From the NCBI GenBank assembly GCA_039619475.1, contig CM077115.1, positions 534,348,315 through 534,412,314 of the forward strand: a DNA stretch of 64,000 nucleotides, given 5' to 3'. Below the pieces are notes generated by a model. That model did not search any database, had not been told where the DNA came from, and saw nothing but the letters and a program-made list of their open reading frames with translations. The translations under genes were made by a program, and so were the position numbers. This document shows, one piece after another, positions 54,462 to 63,992 of this stretch. Within the stretch, counting starts at the first letter, position 1. Each line of letters opens with the position of its first letter. The DNA comes from Icerya purchasi. Its lineage: Eukaryota; Arthropoda; Insecta; Hemiptera; Monophlebidae.

Positions 54462-54696
54462 ATGGCGCTACATGTCGCGTTGTTATTAGAAATTACTGGC
54501 CATGCATTAGTTTTTTCTCCGTCGGGGAATTTTTTTCTTTGTTTTTTGATTCTCATGACGGTTTAATATAAAAACGATGCTTGGTTACGATAAAATAAAA
54601 AATATTCGTTAATTCGAATATATATAAAATGTTTGAGTTTAGTAAAAATAAAATGTTCGCATTAATTCGTTACATTTATTTCATATAATGTAAACA
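54443..54696 (+). repeat. BEL 3' LTR
   Basis: Starts TGTAGCGCGAATAAAGTAGA right after a purine-rich tract. The first bases can fold with GCGCTACA at 54464-54472. The stop of pol (54459-54461) lies inside the LTR. The 5' LTR copy shares the last 190 bp. Confidence 0.75.
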
Positions 54697-54938
54697 ATTT
54701 TCTTAACAAAACTTTGGAAATTAGCAAAATATTCAAAAAAGCATGAAAAATTATGTCCCTTCCTCTTTGCATCGTGAAAAATCCGAATTCTTTGTTTTGA
54801 CTTTAGTATTACGCAAATGTAAATTATATTTATGTTTAACTTAACACATGGAATCCTCGGTGCACGAAACATCATGCTTGACTGAACTTGTTTTTTTTTT
54901 TTTTTTTTTTTTTTCTTCTCCCTCTAAATTTATATGGT

Positions 54939-54980
54939 CCATGTGCTGTGTGTAATTACCGGGATTATTACAGCACATGG
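54939..54980 (-). other. 3' UTR stem-loop of the minus-strand LINE
   Basis: CCATGTGCTGT (54939-54949) pairs perfectly with ACAGCACATGG (54970-54980), and an inner GTAAT/ATTAC pairing extends the stem. It lies 25 bp from the poly(A) tail, where LINE reverse transcriptases often recognise a hairpin. Confidence 0.75.
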
Positions 54981-54992
54981 ATCAGTGCAGGA

Positions 54993-57900
54993 TCAGAAGT
55001 GTTTTAATATGTTAGCCGCTCTAATATGGTTTAGTATGTCCTGGACCTGTTTTGGTTCGTTTGACAACGCAACCGTCGGTAAGTTGGTGGTGCCTGCAGG
55101 CAGGCAATGTTCCAGAACGTGTTCAGCGGTTGGTGAAATTGGGGAATTGCATATGGAACAGACAGAGGGAGGAGATGTTCCTTCCAGCAAATAGTTGTGG
55201 GATATTGCTGTGTGCCCTATGCGGAGTCTAATTAAAGCTGCAAACTCTCTGCGGGACATGGATATCGGTGGCCACCAAGGCTCAGTGCTCACCTTAATGG
55301 ATCGCAGCCATGATGTGTGAGCCGACCACATAATTTCCCATGTCTCTGCTTTATGTTGCTGAAAAAAGGGTGGCCCCAGCTGAGGCAGAGGGGCACCTTC
55401 GGGCATTGGACTATATGTTGCTGCCTTAGCAGCCAAGTTCACACGCTCATTCCCTGGCACACCGGTATGACCCGGGACCCATAAGAATGTTACCTGTGAG
55501 CCAGCCCGGAAAAGCACGTTAATGATGCACTTTATTTTTCGAGATAATGTGTGAGAGGTTTTAGGTGTCTGGAGTGTCCTAATCGATTGCAAGGAATCTG
55601 TGATTAGAAATGCATTTCGACGTTGGGGGGTAAGACTGCAGATATTCTCTCAAGCAGAAGAAAATACCATACAGCTCCCCCTCCAGCACTGAACAGAAGT
55701 CGTGAAGCCGAACCGCATGAACAACTCCCTCCACCTCGTAGGCACAAGCCACCGGCGAGGACCCATTGAGGGGGTTTGCTTTGGCACCATCTGTATACAG
55801 CTGTCTGTAGCTGGGAAAAAGTTGCATTTTTTCCGCCACGTACTGGGACGGCAGAATGACACCCTGGTTCGAGCGATCGCTCAGCAGAGATAAATCTGCA
55901 ACAATCGGAGTATCCTCCCAGGGGAGTTCAACATGCTGATGTGCAAGGTCAGAGTTCCAGTTAATTCCTCTTTCCTTAAGGAGGGCTAGTACACTGGGGA
56001 GGGGATCGTTTGGAAAAGACGGTAGTGGGATTTTTGAATTATCGTTGTGGCGTAATTTAGCTTGGTACCAGTAAAATAAATCTCTGAATTCATAAGAATT
56101 TCGGATAACCGTTAAGGGTGGGATGCCCGCTAGTGAACAGATTTCCAACGATGGCGACGTCCTATGCGCTCCCAAGATAATTCGTATAGCAGTATGATGG
56201 ATTGTGTCAAGTGATTTAAGGAGTGCTTTGTTTGACGAGGAATAAACTTGGCAGCCATAGGTCAATTTACTTAAAGTGAGAGATTTGTACACAGTTAGCA
56301 GGAGCTTAGGATCTATGCTATATTTCGGATTTGACAGACATTTTAGTATATTTAAGGATTTCATGCATTTATTTTTAAGATGGTGAATGTGATGTGACCA
56401 GGACAGTTTTTCATCAAACACAAGACCCAAGAATTTAATTGTGTGGAGCAACGGGAGTGGTGAATTCCTTAGGAAAAGAGTTATGTCGGAATCGGGATCA
56501 TGCCGGCGTCTCTTGTGAAATTTCACACATACGGATTTTGTCGGAGAGAATTCCAGGCCATTGTTATCAGCCCATATTTCCAAGTTATTGATTGTTGATT
56601 GAAGGATTGATCTCGCATTGGACGGAAGGTTAGAAGGAAGGGATATATTAAGATCATCAATATATAAGCGGGCTGTAACTGGCGGCCGTATACAATCTGC
56701 CATATCATTTATGTATAATATAAACAATGTTACGCTCAGCGCTGAGCCTTGCGGAATACCATTTTCGATAAGGAAGGAGGAAGATATTTTAGAGCCAATC
56801 CTAACTCGGATCGCCCTATCAGAAAGAAAGTTAAGGATGAAATTGCCCATGTTTCCGCTGATTCCGGCGTTCTTCAGCTTAGTAAGCACACCATATCGCC
56901 ATACGCGGTCGAAAGCTTTTTCAAGGTCAAAAAAGACCGAATATAAGTATTGCTTTCTGTTTTGGGCTGTAAGTATTTGCCTTTGGAGGCTCAGAAGGTG
57001 CATAATTGCGGATTTTGATGTACGGCCACCGACCTGGATTGCAGATAGGATCTCCAAAGATTCTAGGACGGAATAGAGACGCCTATTCACCATTTTTTCC
57101 AGAGTTTTTGAAAGGACCGATAATAAGGAAATTGGCCTGTAACTTTGAGGAAGGAAAGGATCTTTGTTTGATTTAAGAACAGGGATTACTAAGGCAGTTT
57201 TCCATGAGTTAGGGATGGATGATGAGGACCAGATTTGATTATAAATATGTAGTAGGAGACTTTTAGCGGAAGGAGAGAGATGTTTCAACATGAGTGGGTG
57301 AATTGAATCCGCACCGGGCGCACTGTTTCTAGTTTTATTTAGTTGGAAGTTCAATTCATCTATTGAGAAAGGAAGGTTGAACGCTTCATCTTTCTCGGAA
57401 AGGAATGCTATTGGTTCACTTTCCACTGATGTTTTTTGTTCCAAGAAATTGGGAGTGTACGAAGCAGAGGAGGAAACATTTGTGAAGTGGAGCGCAAAAG
57501 CACCCGCCACCTCGGATTCATCTGTCACCAGCGTCCCATTTATAAGTAAAGAGGGGGTCGGAGTAGAGCTAGGGTTACCATTCAGCGCCTTTATCTTCTT
57601 CCACATTATAGCACATGGTGTGTCCGTTGAGATGGAGGAAACAAAGGCTACCCAAGATTGCCGCTTTTTAATTCGTATAAGCAGGCGGGCTTTAGCTCTG
57701 TATTTTTTGAAATCGATTAAATCTTGCTGCGACCTCGTTGCCTTGAACTTTTTAAGTGCTCTTTTCCGTTGACGTATTGCGGACTTAATTTCTGGGCACC
57801 ACCATGGAACGCATCGGCGCCGATAATTCGATGTGGACGGAATCGTTGCTCGGGCTGCATTATTGATCGCATGAGTGAAGATGGACAAGTTTTCTTCTAT

Positions 57901-58683
57901 ACTTAGTGCAGGGCGACAGGGTATTATAGTTTTATCTCGATAAGTGCTCCAGTCCGCCTTCTGGAACGCAAATCGTGGTTGCACATGGATAGGGCGACGC
58001 GTGGGTGATAGAGTAGGAAAATGAATAAAAATGGGGTAATGGTCACTGGAGCATAAATCCTGATGCACCATGATGTTTACGTAAGGGATCAGCACCGTTG
58101 AAATGAATGCAAGGTCTATTGTTGAAAACGTGTTGTGAGTTGCATTGAAGTGTGTATGGGACGGAGGTCTCAGCAATATTAAATCGCTACCTAGTACGCA
58201 GTCAGAAATTACTTTTCCCCGCGTATTGGTATAGGCAGCACCCCATTGAGGGGAATGAGCGTTAAAATCACCTATCCAAGTCACGGGAGTGGGTAACTGA
58301 CGAAGCAACCTCTCAATCTGAGCTTCAGAAATATTTACTGAAGGAGGAAAATAACAGTTACATATTGTTATAGAAGGGAAAGAAAGGGATGGCAGCTTTA
58401 CTGTAACTGTTACTGCTTGTAGCTCTGTGGTAATACTAAGGAGTTGGGATGGGAAAGACTTATGCACTAGTGTGGCGACACCTCCACACGCTGATATTCC
58501 TTGAGAGTAATCTGATCGGTAGACTATAAAATTTTTAAGCGAGAAAGACTGGGTTGGTTTCAAATGCGTTTCTTGAAGACAGATGATGCCCGGCGTCCAA
58601 TCACTACTCAGTAATTTGAGTTCTTCTATATGCTTGAAAAGGCCTCTGCAGTTCCATTGCATAATACTTTCTCTAGTAGCCAT
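54993..58683 (-). CDS. LINE ORF2: endonuclease, reverse transcriptase, RNase H (one frameshift)
   Basis: The first 1,034 codons (58683-55579) are uninterrupted. AP-like endonuclease: MQWNCRGLFKHIEELKLL, IICLQETHL, VTWIGDFNAHSPQWGA, SSDHYPIF. RT: ALVIPVLKSNKDPFLPQSYR, FDLEKAFDRVW, GIPQGSALSVTLFILYIND, active site ARLYIDDLNIS near codon 674 (YIDD in place of the more usual F/YADD), IKFLGLVFDEKLSW. RNase H starts at LYTDGAKAN and LEGELYGIFF. A slip at about 55600-55635 (near a G-run) moves the remainder to 55592-54993, which holds FLWVPGHTGVPGNERVNLAA and a cysteine-containing tail (CSICNSPISPTAEHVLEHC). Function: target-primed reverse transcription. One indel from intact, so a young copy. Confidence 0.9.
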
Positions 58684-58755
58684 TATTAGTTAATTAATTT
58701 ATTTTGAGAATGAGTCAAATAATAATTGTAATACTTTATGGACAAGGGAAGTTTA

Positions 58756-59253
58756 TTAATTTGTGTTAGATACGTTGCCGTCGCTATGATGTCGTTTGTC
58801 TTCGGACGTTGTGATCGTTTGTTCCGATAATTTCCTTATAATTCGGGAGCAGCGACTTTTAATGCTTCTGCCGATAAGATATGGTTTAACTGCTGCCAGC
58901 ATGTATACTAGCTCGTCATAACTCCTTATATAATCAGTTGCATAGGAGATGTACTTTGGGTTCGTCGCTACTGCCTGGATAAATGTTTTGAATTCTTCAA
59001 ATCCCATCATAAACGTTGGTTGTTCGGCGTTGAAAAGGTGCTTGGCTTTTTCAGTTACGTCTCCTGACTCTCGGGTTGGCTGTTCGTTATGCGGCTCAGC
59101 TGGTGCATGCTCTTCTTTCTTATCTGGTTGATTAATGTAGAGAGCTGGCCGTTTTGGTAGCGGCCGCGATGGGAAAATCGCCGGCCTCGGGTCAGCAAGT
59201 GCATCTGGGGTCTTGGGATGAGGCCGTTTCAGCGGACTAGCGTCCGTGTCCAT
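58756..59253 (-). CDS. LINE ORF1b, 165 aa, unknown domain
   Basis: Open frame MDTDASPLKRPHPKTPDALA... with a proline-rich N-terminal half and a C-terminal helical half (FMMGFEEFKTFIQAVATNPK, YDELVYMLAAVKPYLIGRSI). It starts 16 bp after the ORF1 stop in another frame. The frame is already open upstream across the ORF1 stop, so it may be the C-terminus of ORF1 separated by one indel or read through frameshifting. No nucleic-acid-binding knuckle visible. Confidence 0.6.
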   Translation of the reverse strand: MDTDASPLKRPHPKTPDALADPRPAIFPSRPLPKRPALYINQPDKKEEHAPAEPHNEQPTRESGDVTEKAKHLFNAEQPTFMMGFEEFKTFIQAVATNPKYISYATDYIRSYDELVYMLAAVKPYLIGRSIKSRCSRIIRKLSEQTITTSEDKRHHSDGNVSNTN

Positions 59254-59269
59254 CTCTATTTCCGGCTGC

Positions 59270-60586
59270 TCAATTGTGGCATTTGAATTTGTCTATCGTT
59301 AAGGGGGTGACATGGGTTTCCTTCTGTACTGTCTGGGGCAAATCGCTATCATGGTCCGCGGTTAGCTGTTGAGGTTGGCAGATGATGTCTGGACGGCTGG
59401 AATGACTCTCTTGTTGCGTGTTCACCAGTTTATTCTCTTTTCTGCAGTTTGGACATACGTGGTCTTCAATTTGGATGAAGATTCTATGATCGTGGTCATT
59501 ATTTCGTAATAAAAAAGATCTAGGAATATTTGCACAGTTCATATGCTCGATATACACCTGTCTTCGCCAGCTTATTACGTGTGCAAATTCATCATCCGAG
59601 GGGTTGACTCTTAATATTGATATTGGTGATAGTAGCTTAAGGGATAGTGCTGAAACGAGGTATGACGAAAGTGTTTCGTTCGGTATAGTGGCCGATACGT
59701 TTGATAGAACAACTTTATTAGCTGTTTGTCTAATTCGTGCTGCCTGAATTGTCCGCTCTGCTAATGTAATCGTTCCGCCTCCGGCAAAAAAATTGTCAGT
59801 TATTTTTTGCGATTTAAGGAAAATAATTACACAGTCTCGACTGATACGAGACCCCGCAATTATATCGAGATTACTGCCGGTGACTGCTTTCACCGCAGTA
59901 AAATAGTCTCTGAGCGTATTTGGCGGGAAATATAGCAGAATAATGCCCTGCTCGTCTTTTGGATGATTAAAAGCTGTTAGCGGTGTTATTTTCGTTGCCT
60001 TCACTTTATCAGCGAAAGAGATATTTTGTTTATTTAATGAATTACGATTTTCAGAAGACTCGGTTTGAATTTTAATTGTATCAACTAATGTGCTCGATTT
60101 CGGTTTTGTGTTATCATGGGATGTGTTGATTATATTAGATTGATTATTCTCTGCATCCGCGGCGCGGGAGTGTGTAGTGCTTTGTTTGACGGTAGTGGTT
60201 GACGATAATGTTACGGCTGCGGTGTGAAGTTGGTGTGTGTTGTCTGTTGAACGGATGATCGGTAGCGTATGTGGGGTAGGTACTTGTGTAAGCGTGGTAG
60301 TGACATGTGTGTTCGGGTTAGTTGTGTACGTGTGAGAGGTGGTTGTGTGTGTAATTATCTTACTGTTCGTGTTACTCTGGTTTGGAGCGAACAGAAGAGG
60401 ATCTGCAGAGATCGACTGATTCTTATCAGCGGTTGCGATGGCCGGCTTATGCGGAGGTGTGTTGTGTGTGTCGGTGTGGCTCTTACCTGGTTTGTGTGCT
60501 GCGTACTTACTACCGGTGGTCGTTTTGCTTCTGTCTGGTTTCGGTGCGGCGGCCAGCGTGTTTGCTGGCGGGGGTGAGCGGGGCAT
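59270..60586 (-). CDS. LINE ORF1 protein, 438 aa, with one cysteine motif
   Basis: Retrotransposon RNA-binding protein. The N-terminal half (about 1-190) is low-complexity, rich in Thr, Ser, Asn, Pro and His. The C-terminal half looks folded: IILLYFPPNTLRDYFTAVKA, RISRDCVIIFLKSQKI, ARIRQTANKVVLSNVSATIP and a WRRQVYIEHMNC segment, consistent with two RRM-like folds used by I-group ORF1 proteins. It ends with HVCPNCRKEN, half a zinc knuckle, and a short tail (FKCHN). The start ATG at 60586 is the first in frame. Antisense plus-strand frames at 60269-60684 are artefacts of its composition. Confidence 0.75.
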   Translation of the reverse strand: MPRSPPPANTLAAAPKPDRSKTTTGSKYAAHKPGKSHTDTHNTPPHKPAIATADKNQSISADPLLFAPNQSNTNSKIITHTTTSHTYTTNPNTHVTTTLTQVPTPHTLPIIRSTDNTHQLHTAAVTLSSTTTVKQSTTHSRAADAENNQSNIINTSHDNTKPKSSTLVDTIKIQTESSENRNSLNKQNISFADKVKATKITPLTAFNHPKDEQGIILLYFPPNTLRDYFTAVKAVTGSNLDIIAGSRISRDCVIIFLKSQKITDNFFAGGGTITLAERTIQAARIRQTANKVVLSNVSATIPNETLSSYLVSALSLKLLSPISILRVNPSDDEFAHVISWRRQVYIEHMNCANIPRSFLLRNNDHDHRIFIQIEDHVCPNCRKENKLVNTQQESHSSRPDIICQPQQLTADHDSDLPQTVQKETHVTPLTIDKFKCHN

Positions 60587-60650
60587 CTCACGAGACAGCC
60601 CCGAACGTAATATTTCTTATCAACAAGACGAAACGCGAGAAACACAACTG

Positions 60651-61619
60651 TAATCTATTTTTGATTACTCCTTTACATACTTAATGAAATACGAAAGAAT
60701 ACTATTGTTGTGTTTCCCGAAGACAGGCAACTAACGTCGACTAGATTAACAACTAAAATAAAACCGCTTCTCGATTCAAATAAATTTTATTTCAATTATT
60801 AATCTAAATGAGAACCGCAATATATTGGAGTCTCTATGATAGAGACTTTCTCTTGAGAAGAAAAAGTTTATTTGATGTATACTTAACAAGACCAAAATTC
60901 CCATTTCTAACTTATTCCCATTGTACAAAAAGTTTCATATTAGATTTTGGTGTCAGATTTTTACGTTTCCTCCTTTTCTAACCATCCTTCCTCTTAAATT
61001 TTTCCATCTAATCTAATCTTCCCACGCGGCCTTGGTTTTACGATTTTCCTTCTCTTCGCCGCTCAGTTATTATCCCTATCATCCGTTTACATCTGAATCA
61101 TACTCTTCTTCCTTCGTCACGTTTTCGTTTTCATCTCGCTCTTTCTCCTTATTGCCCTCTTCACACTGACGATGAAGCCGTCTGTGATCCTGATCATCTT
61201 CTATTTGAATGTCCATCCCTCGTGAACGAACGCACTTCTTTGTATTTCAATCTGCTGTCACTCAAACTCCCTACTCCTTATTCTGCCTCGTATATCTTTT
61301 CCGTCGATCTTAATTGTTCGTATCCTGAGTTCCTTTATCTTATCAATAGCTGACCGAATCTACATTTAACTGATCCGTCTCCTTCCTTTCGTTTCTGGAC
61401 GAAGATCCTTTGTTGACATACCGAAAAGGGGGGTTGTTAAAAAAAAAAAAAAGACCATTTATTTTTTAACTCAAAACGGGACACCGTTTTTTTTTTTTTT
61501 TTTTACGTCAATTAGTAAGTTCTCAATGGAAAAAAACACATTTTTATAATAAGTTTTATTTTATTTATCAAAATAGTATTTATTACAAATTTAAAAAGTT
61601 GTGAAACATAAATGTTCAG
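60651..61619. other. Gene-free stretch, pyrimidine-rich on the plus strand
   Basis: No coding frame recognised. 60832-60850 is a short hairpin (AGTCTCTATGATAGAGACT). 60990-61430 is strongly C/T-rich. A14 and T18 homopolymers bracket 61440-61503, with AAACGG...CCGTTT between them. It may include the 5' UTR of the minus-strand LINE and another retro-insertion tail. Confidence 0.45.
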
Positions 61620-62055
61620 TTATTTTTATATTTGTCAGCTAAACAAATTTGTTTTAATACAGCTAGTGATGATTTTAAGTAAGAATAAAATTCTTGGAAC
61701 GTTTTTTTTTATTATTTACTTTAATTATCAACATTGCCATAAGGACCAAAACCTGTAACTGGATTTTTTCAGGCGTCCACAATTTGTTCATTAAAGAAAA
61801 GACTCTTTCAACTGGTGCATTTGTGCACCCAGGCAGACAAAGTTTATTCAGTTAAAATACAAAAGTTTTCATGTTTAAGATTGTTGGTGTGGAAGTGTTT
61901 CGAGTATTCCGTGAAACGTTTAGATTGTTCCACTCGGTTACTTTTTGCGTCGTGATATAGTTGAAAATTAATGAAAATTTGTCAAAAAATTCTGTATCTT
62001 CATTAAATTCAATATATCCCTTTTCAATTAATAACATCCCAGGCATTTTGAACAT
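61620..62055 (-). pseudogene. hAT-superfamily C-terminal (dimerisation) remnant
   Basis: On the minus strand, 62055-61852 reads MFKMPGMLLIEKGYIEFNED... then, after a stop, NKLCLPGCTNAPVERVFSLM, NKLWTPEKIQLQVLVLMAML and IIKVNN (about 61855-61710). PG.NA.VERVFS...LWT.EK is the dimerisation signature of a large insect hAT-like family. No catalytic region or terminal repeats were found. It ends about 110 bp before the first Polinton gene, on the opposite strand. Confidence 0.6.
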
Positions 62056-62168
62056 CTTCCTATGCAGATGATTTTTTTAAATCTGCCCAATAAAATATCT
62101 AAAATTTTTCGTGCAGAGGAAGATAAAGTGTGGAAACGTGTAACAGCCAGCAATAGATCGCCACAAAC

Positions 62169-62678
62169 ATGATGAAAATAAAGAGAATACTTGGAAGTGG
62201 ATGGTGTATAAGTAAAGGTGCGGGAGTCAAAAGTACCCATACTAGGCGTAGGAAGAAGACCTCAACAACTAAGAAGCTATCATTCTGTGATGTATTAGCC
62301 ATAGCCCGAAAAGCAGCGCGCAAGGAGAAAACACTACATAGCAGAACTACTAGAGCATTAAGAGCTGTGAAGAAATTACATCGTACTCACGGTACCGTCA
62401 TTTCAGACACAACTACTCCTGGAGTAATAATAATTAATAAGACTAGCGGAGCATTACCATTACTCCCTATATTGGCAGCTCTTGGAGGTATATCAGCCAC
62501 TATTTCCACTATATCGAAAGCTGTCAAGGATGTTAATGAGGCCAGAAAAAGTTTTAAAACAGGCAATGGTGGTACAATAGATAAACGCATTCCTACGGCC
62601 ATACAGAAGTGGGTTACGAATATATGTAAATCCAAAGAGCCGCTCATGTGGGAAAAAGTTTTTTCGTCGCTAACATAG
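62169..62678 (+). CDS. Polinton pX-like core/capsid accessory protein
   Basis: 169 codons starting MMKIKRILGSGW (a second ATG follows at once). The first 75 residues are very basic (TRRRKKTSTTKK, ARKAARKEKTLHSRTTRALR), as in DNA-binding core proteins. A small hydrophobic, Gly/Ala-rich segment (ALPLLPILAALGGISATIST) then resembles the adenovirus pX/pVI-like segment reported for Polinton and adintovirus proteins. The tail is charged. Likely role: DNA condensation or membrane-active capsid component; this is inference from composition, gene order and that motif. First gene of the cluster. Confidence 0.65.
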   Translation: MMKIKRILGSGWCISKGAGVKSTHTRRRKKTSTTKKLSFCDVLAIARKAARKEKTLHSRTTRALRAVKKLHRTHGTVISDTTTPGVIIINKTSGALPLLPILAALGGISATISTISKAVKDVNEARKSFKTGNGGTIDKRIPTAIQKWVTNICKSKEPLMWEKVFSSLT

Positions 62679-62692
62679 TACCTAAGAATCGA

Positions 62693-63061
62693 ATGCTAAA
62701 TAATGTGGACATTGAAAAATATGCCCGACGTTTATGTGTGCCCCATTTTCAAGGATTGTTTGACAGAGTTAGTTTGCCAAACAAGCCAAGATATAATGAG
62801 TCCACTGTTGTCAATTTAGACTCTACACATGGTCGGGGAACACACTGGACAGCATACACAAAGTGGAGGAACCTCGTTGAGTATTTCGATAGTTTCGGGA
62901 ATATTCCACCACTGTGCCAGCTGATTGACTACTTTCAGCGTCATCAGCAAGATATGTGTATTCGATATAACAAAAAAGCCTATCAGACATATAATACTGT
63001 CAACTGCCGTGAACTATGCCTAAGATTTTTATCCAAGACATTACCAAAAGGATCAGATTAG
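62693..63061 (+). CDS. Polinton cysteine protease (adenain-like)
   Basis: 122 residues from the ATG at 62693; the frame is open slightly upstream but without an earlier ATG. Catalytic layout as in adenovirus maturation proteases: His 51 in GRGTHWTAY, Asp 66 in EYFDSFG, and Cys 105 in VNCRELCLRFL. The oxyanion-side Gln/Asn region (TYNTVN) precedes the Cys. Usual Polinton proteases have CG at the active cysteine; here it is CR. Role: processing of capsid precursors. It overlaps nothing and sits 14 bp after the pX-like stop and 48 bp before the penton-like gene. Intact and probably functional by motif. Confidence 0.85.
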   Translation: MLNNVDIEKYARRLCVPHFQGLFDRVSLPNKPRYNESTVVNLDSTHGRGTHWTAYTKWRNLVEYFDSFGNIPPLCQLIDYFQRHQQDMCIRYNKKAYQTYNTVNCRELCLRFLSKTLPKGSD

Positions 63062-63109
63062 AAATTATATAAATACAGAGCTCAGCTAGAAGTTATACAA
63101 TCAAGAAAC

Positions 63110-63817
63110 ATGTCATATCTATTTCAGGTTAGTGGCAAGTCATCTAAGCTAAGCACCACAATATTTCCCCCACTATCATTGGATGAACGGCAGACATGGA
63201 ATATCGGATTAGTGTCCTTCACTAGTTACAACTCTATACATAATGTGACCTCTTCCTACAATGTATTATACTACTATGAAGCTGGGGTGCTAAAGTCCTT
63301 TACCCTACCAGAAGGATGGTATGAAATTGAAGAGATTCAACAATACCTACAAGAGAAGTTAAATAAGAGTTTCCTGATACATGTGGATGAACGAACATTA
63401 AAATGCATTATCAAGAGTGTATACACAATAGTCTTTGATCCAGAGCATAAAAATAATATTGGTGGTCTCCTAGGATATGGAAAAAGTGAGCGGTACATGC
63501 TGGAACCATACACACAGAACTTCAGTCCATATACTGTTCAAATATCAGCTGTCAATGTAATTAATGTAGTGTGTAATATAGCGACCAGAGGCTATATAAA
63601 TGGAAGTCCTACACATATCATCTACTCATTACCCCTCAATGTTCCACCAGGCTATAAGATTGTGGAATACCCAAAAAGTATAATCTACCTACCAGTCCTT
63701 ACACGCAATATATCAGAATTGAGTATATATATAACTGATCAGAATGGAAATGCTATCGAGTTCGAAAACAAAGAAATTGTAGTAAATCTACATGTGACTG
63801 GATCGGTCAGTACATAG
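63110..63817 (+). CDS. Polinton minor capsid (penton-like) protein
   Basis: 235 residues starting MSYLFQVSGKSSKL. It fits the single-jelly-roll minor capsid protein of Polintons: an opening strand ending PPLSLDERQTWNIGLVSFTS, YNSIHNV, a central WYEIEEIQQYLQEKLN helix, GGLLGYGKS, and alternating hydrophobic strands through YPKSIIYLPV to the C-terminus (IVVNLHVTGS). Mostly beta by eye, no signal peptide or membrane segment. Located between protease and the small basic ORF, the usual neighbourhood of the major capsid gene, which would lie beyond 64000. Assignment rests on family motifs and gene order. Confidence 0.75.
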   Translation: MSYLFQVSGKSSKLSTTIFPPLSLDERQTWNIGLVSFTSYNSIHNVTSSYNVLYYYEAGVLKSFTLPEGWYEIEEIQQYLQEKLNKSFLIHVDERTLKCIIKSVYTIVFDPEHKNNIGGLLGYGKSERYMLEPYTQNFSPYTVQISAVNVINVVCNIATRGYINGSPTHIIYSLPLNVPPGYKIVEYPKSIIYLPVLTRNISELSIYITDQNGNAIEFENKEIVVNLHVTGSVST

Positions 63818-63824
63818 TGGACAA

Positions 63825-63992
63825 ATGCCGTTAGTATACAATAGTCATAAGGCATACTACAACAAAAATAGTATATATAAAGGGGTGAGGACTGTGGAAA
63901 ACGATAACGAGCAGAGTAAACACAAGTTGACTGAAGAAAGTAAACATATACTACAATCACTTGGCTACAGAGTGAAATGGAGCAGGCGCTAA
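63825..63992 (+). CDS. Small basic Polinton protein, 55 aa
   Basis: ATG at 63825, 7 bp after the penton-like stop, TAA at 63990-63992. Begins MPLVYNSHKAYYNKN, has a charged middle and ends HILQSLGYRVKWSRR. It is compact, basic and starts within the same tightly spaced cluster. I do not recognise a domain. Its position and open frame suggest a real small virion or packaging-associated gene; it could also be chance. Confidence 0.5.
   Translation: MPLVYNSHKAYYNKNSIYKGVRTVENDNEQSKHKLTEESKHILQSLGYRVKWSRR

Larger units (their letters stand above)
47500..54696 (+). mobile_element. BEL/Pao LTR retrotransposon, decayed, with a Helitron in its 5' LTR
   Basis: The 3' LTR is 54443-54696 (begins TGTAGCGCGAATAAAG after the purine tract GGCGGGAG; ends TAAACA). 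The 5' LTR is recognisable as 47500-47615 plus 48845-48911, which together match the 3' LTR from CTTTGTTTTT to the end; its first part is missing or rearranged. The internal region 48912-54442 carries a primer-binding site and a BEL-type gag-pol broken by more than ten lesions. LTR differences and frame damage indicate an old insertion. Confidence 0.85.
54891..60650 (-). mobile_element. RNase-H-bearing LINE (I/R1/LOA group), minus strand, nearly intact
   Basis: On the minus strand: ORF1 (60586-59270), ORF1b (59253-58756), ORF2 (58683-54993, one frameshift), a short 3' UTR with a stem-loop and a 24-base poly(A) tail, seen on the plus strand as T at 54891-54914. Endonuclease, RT and RNase H place it in the I/R1/LOA branch rather than Jockey or RTE. 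The 5' end was not defined; a purine-rich (minus strand) stretch up to about 61440 may be its 5' UTR. Confidence 0.85.

Noticed and set aside
60269..60684. Three overlapping plus-strand frames rich in Cys, Val and Arg
   Set aside because: Antisense to the low-complexity N-terminus of the LINE ORF1.
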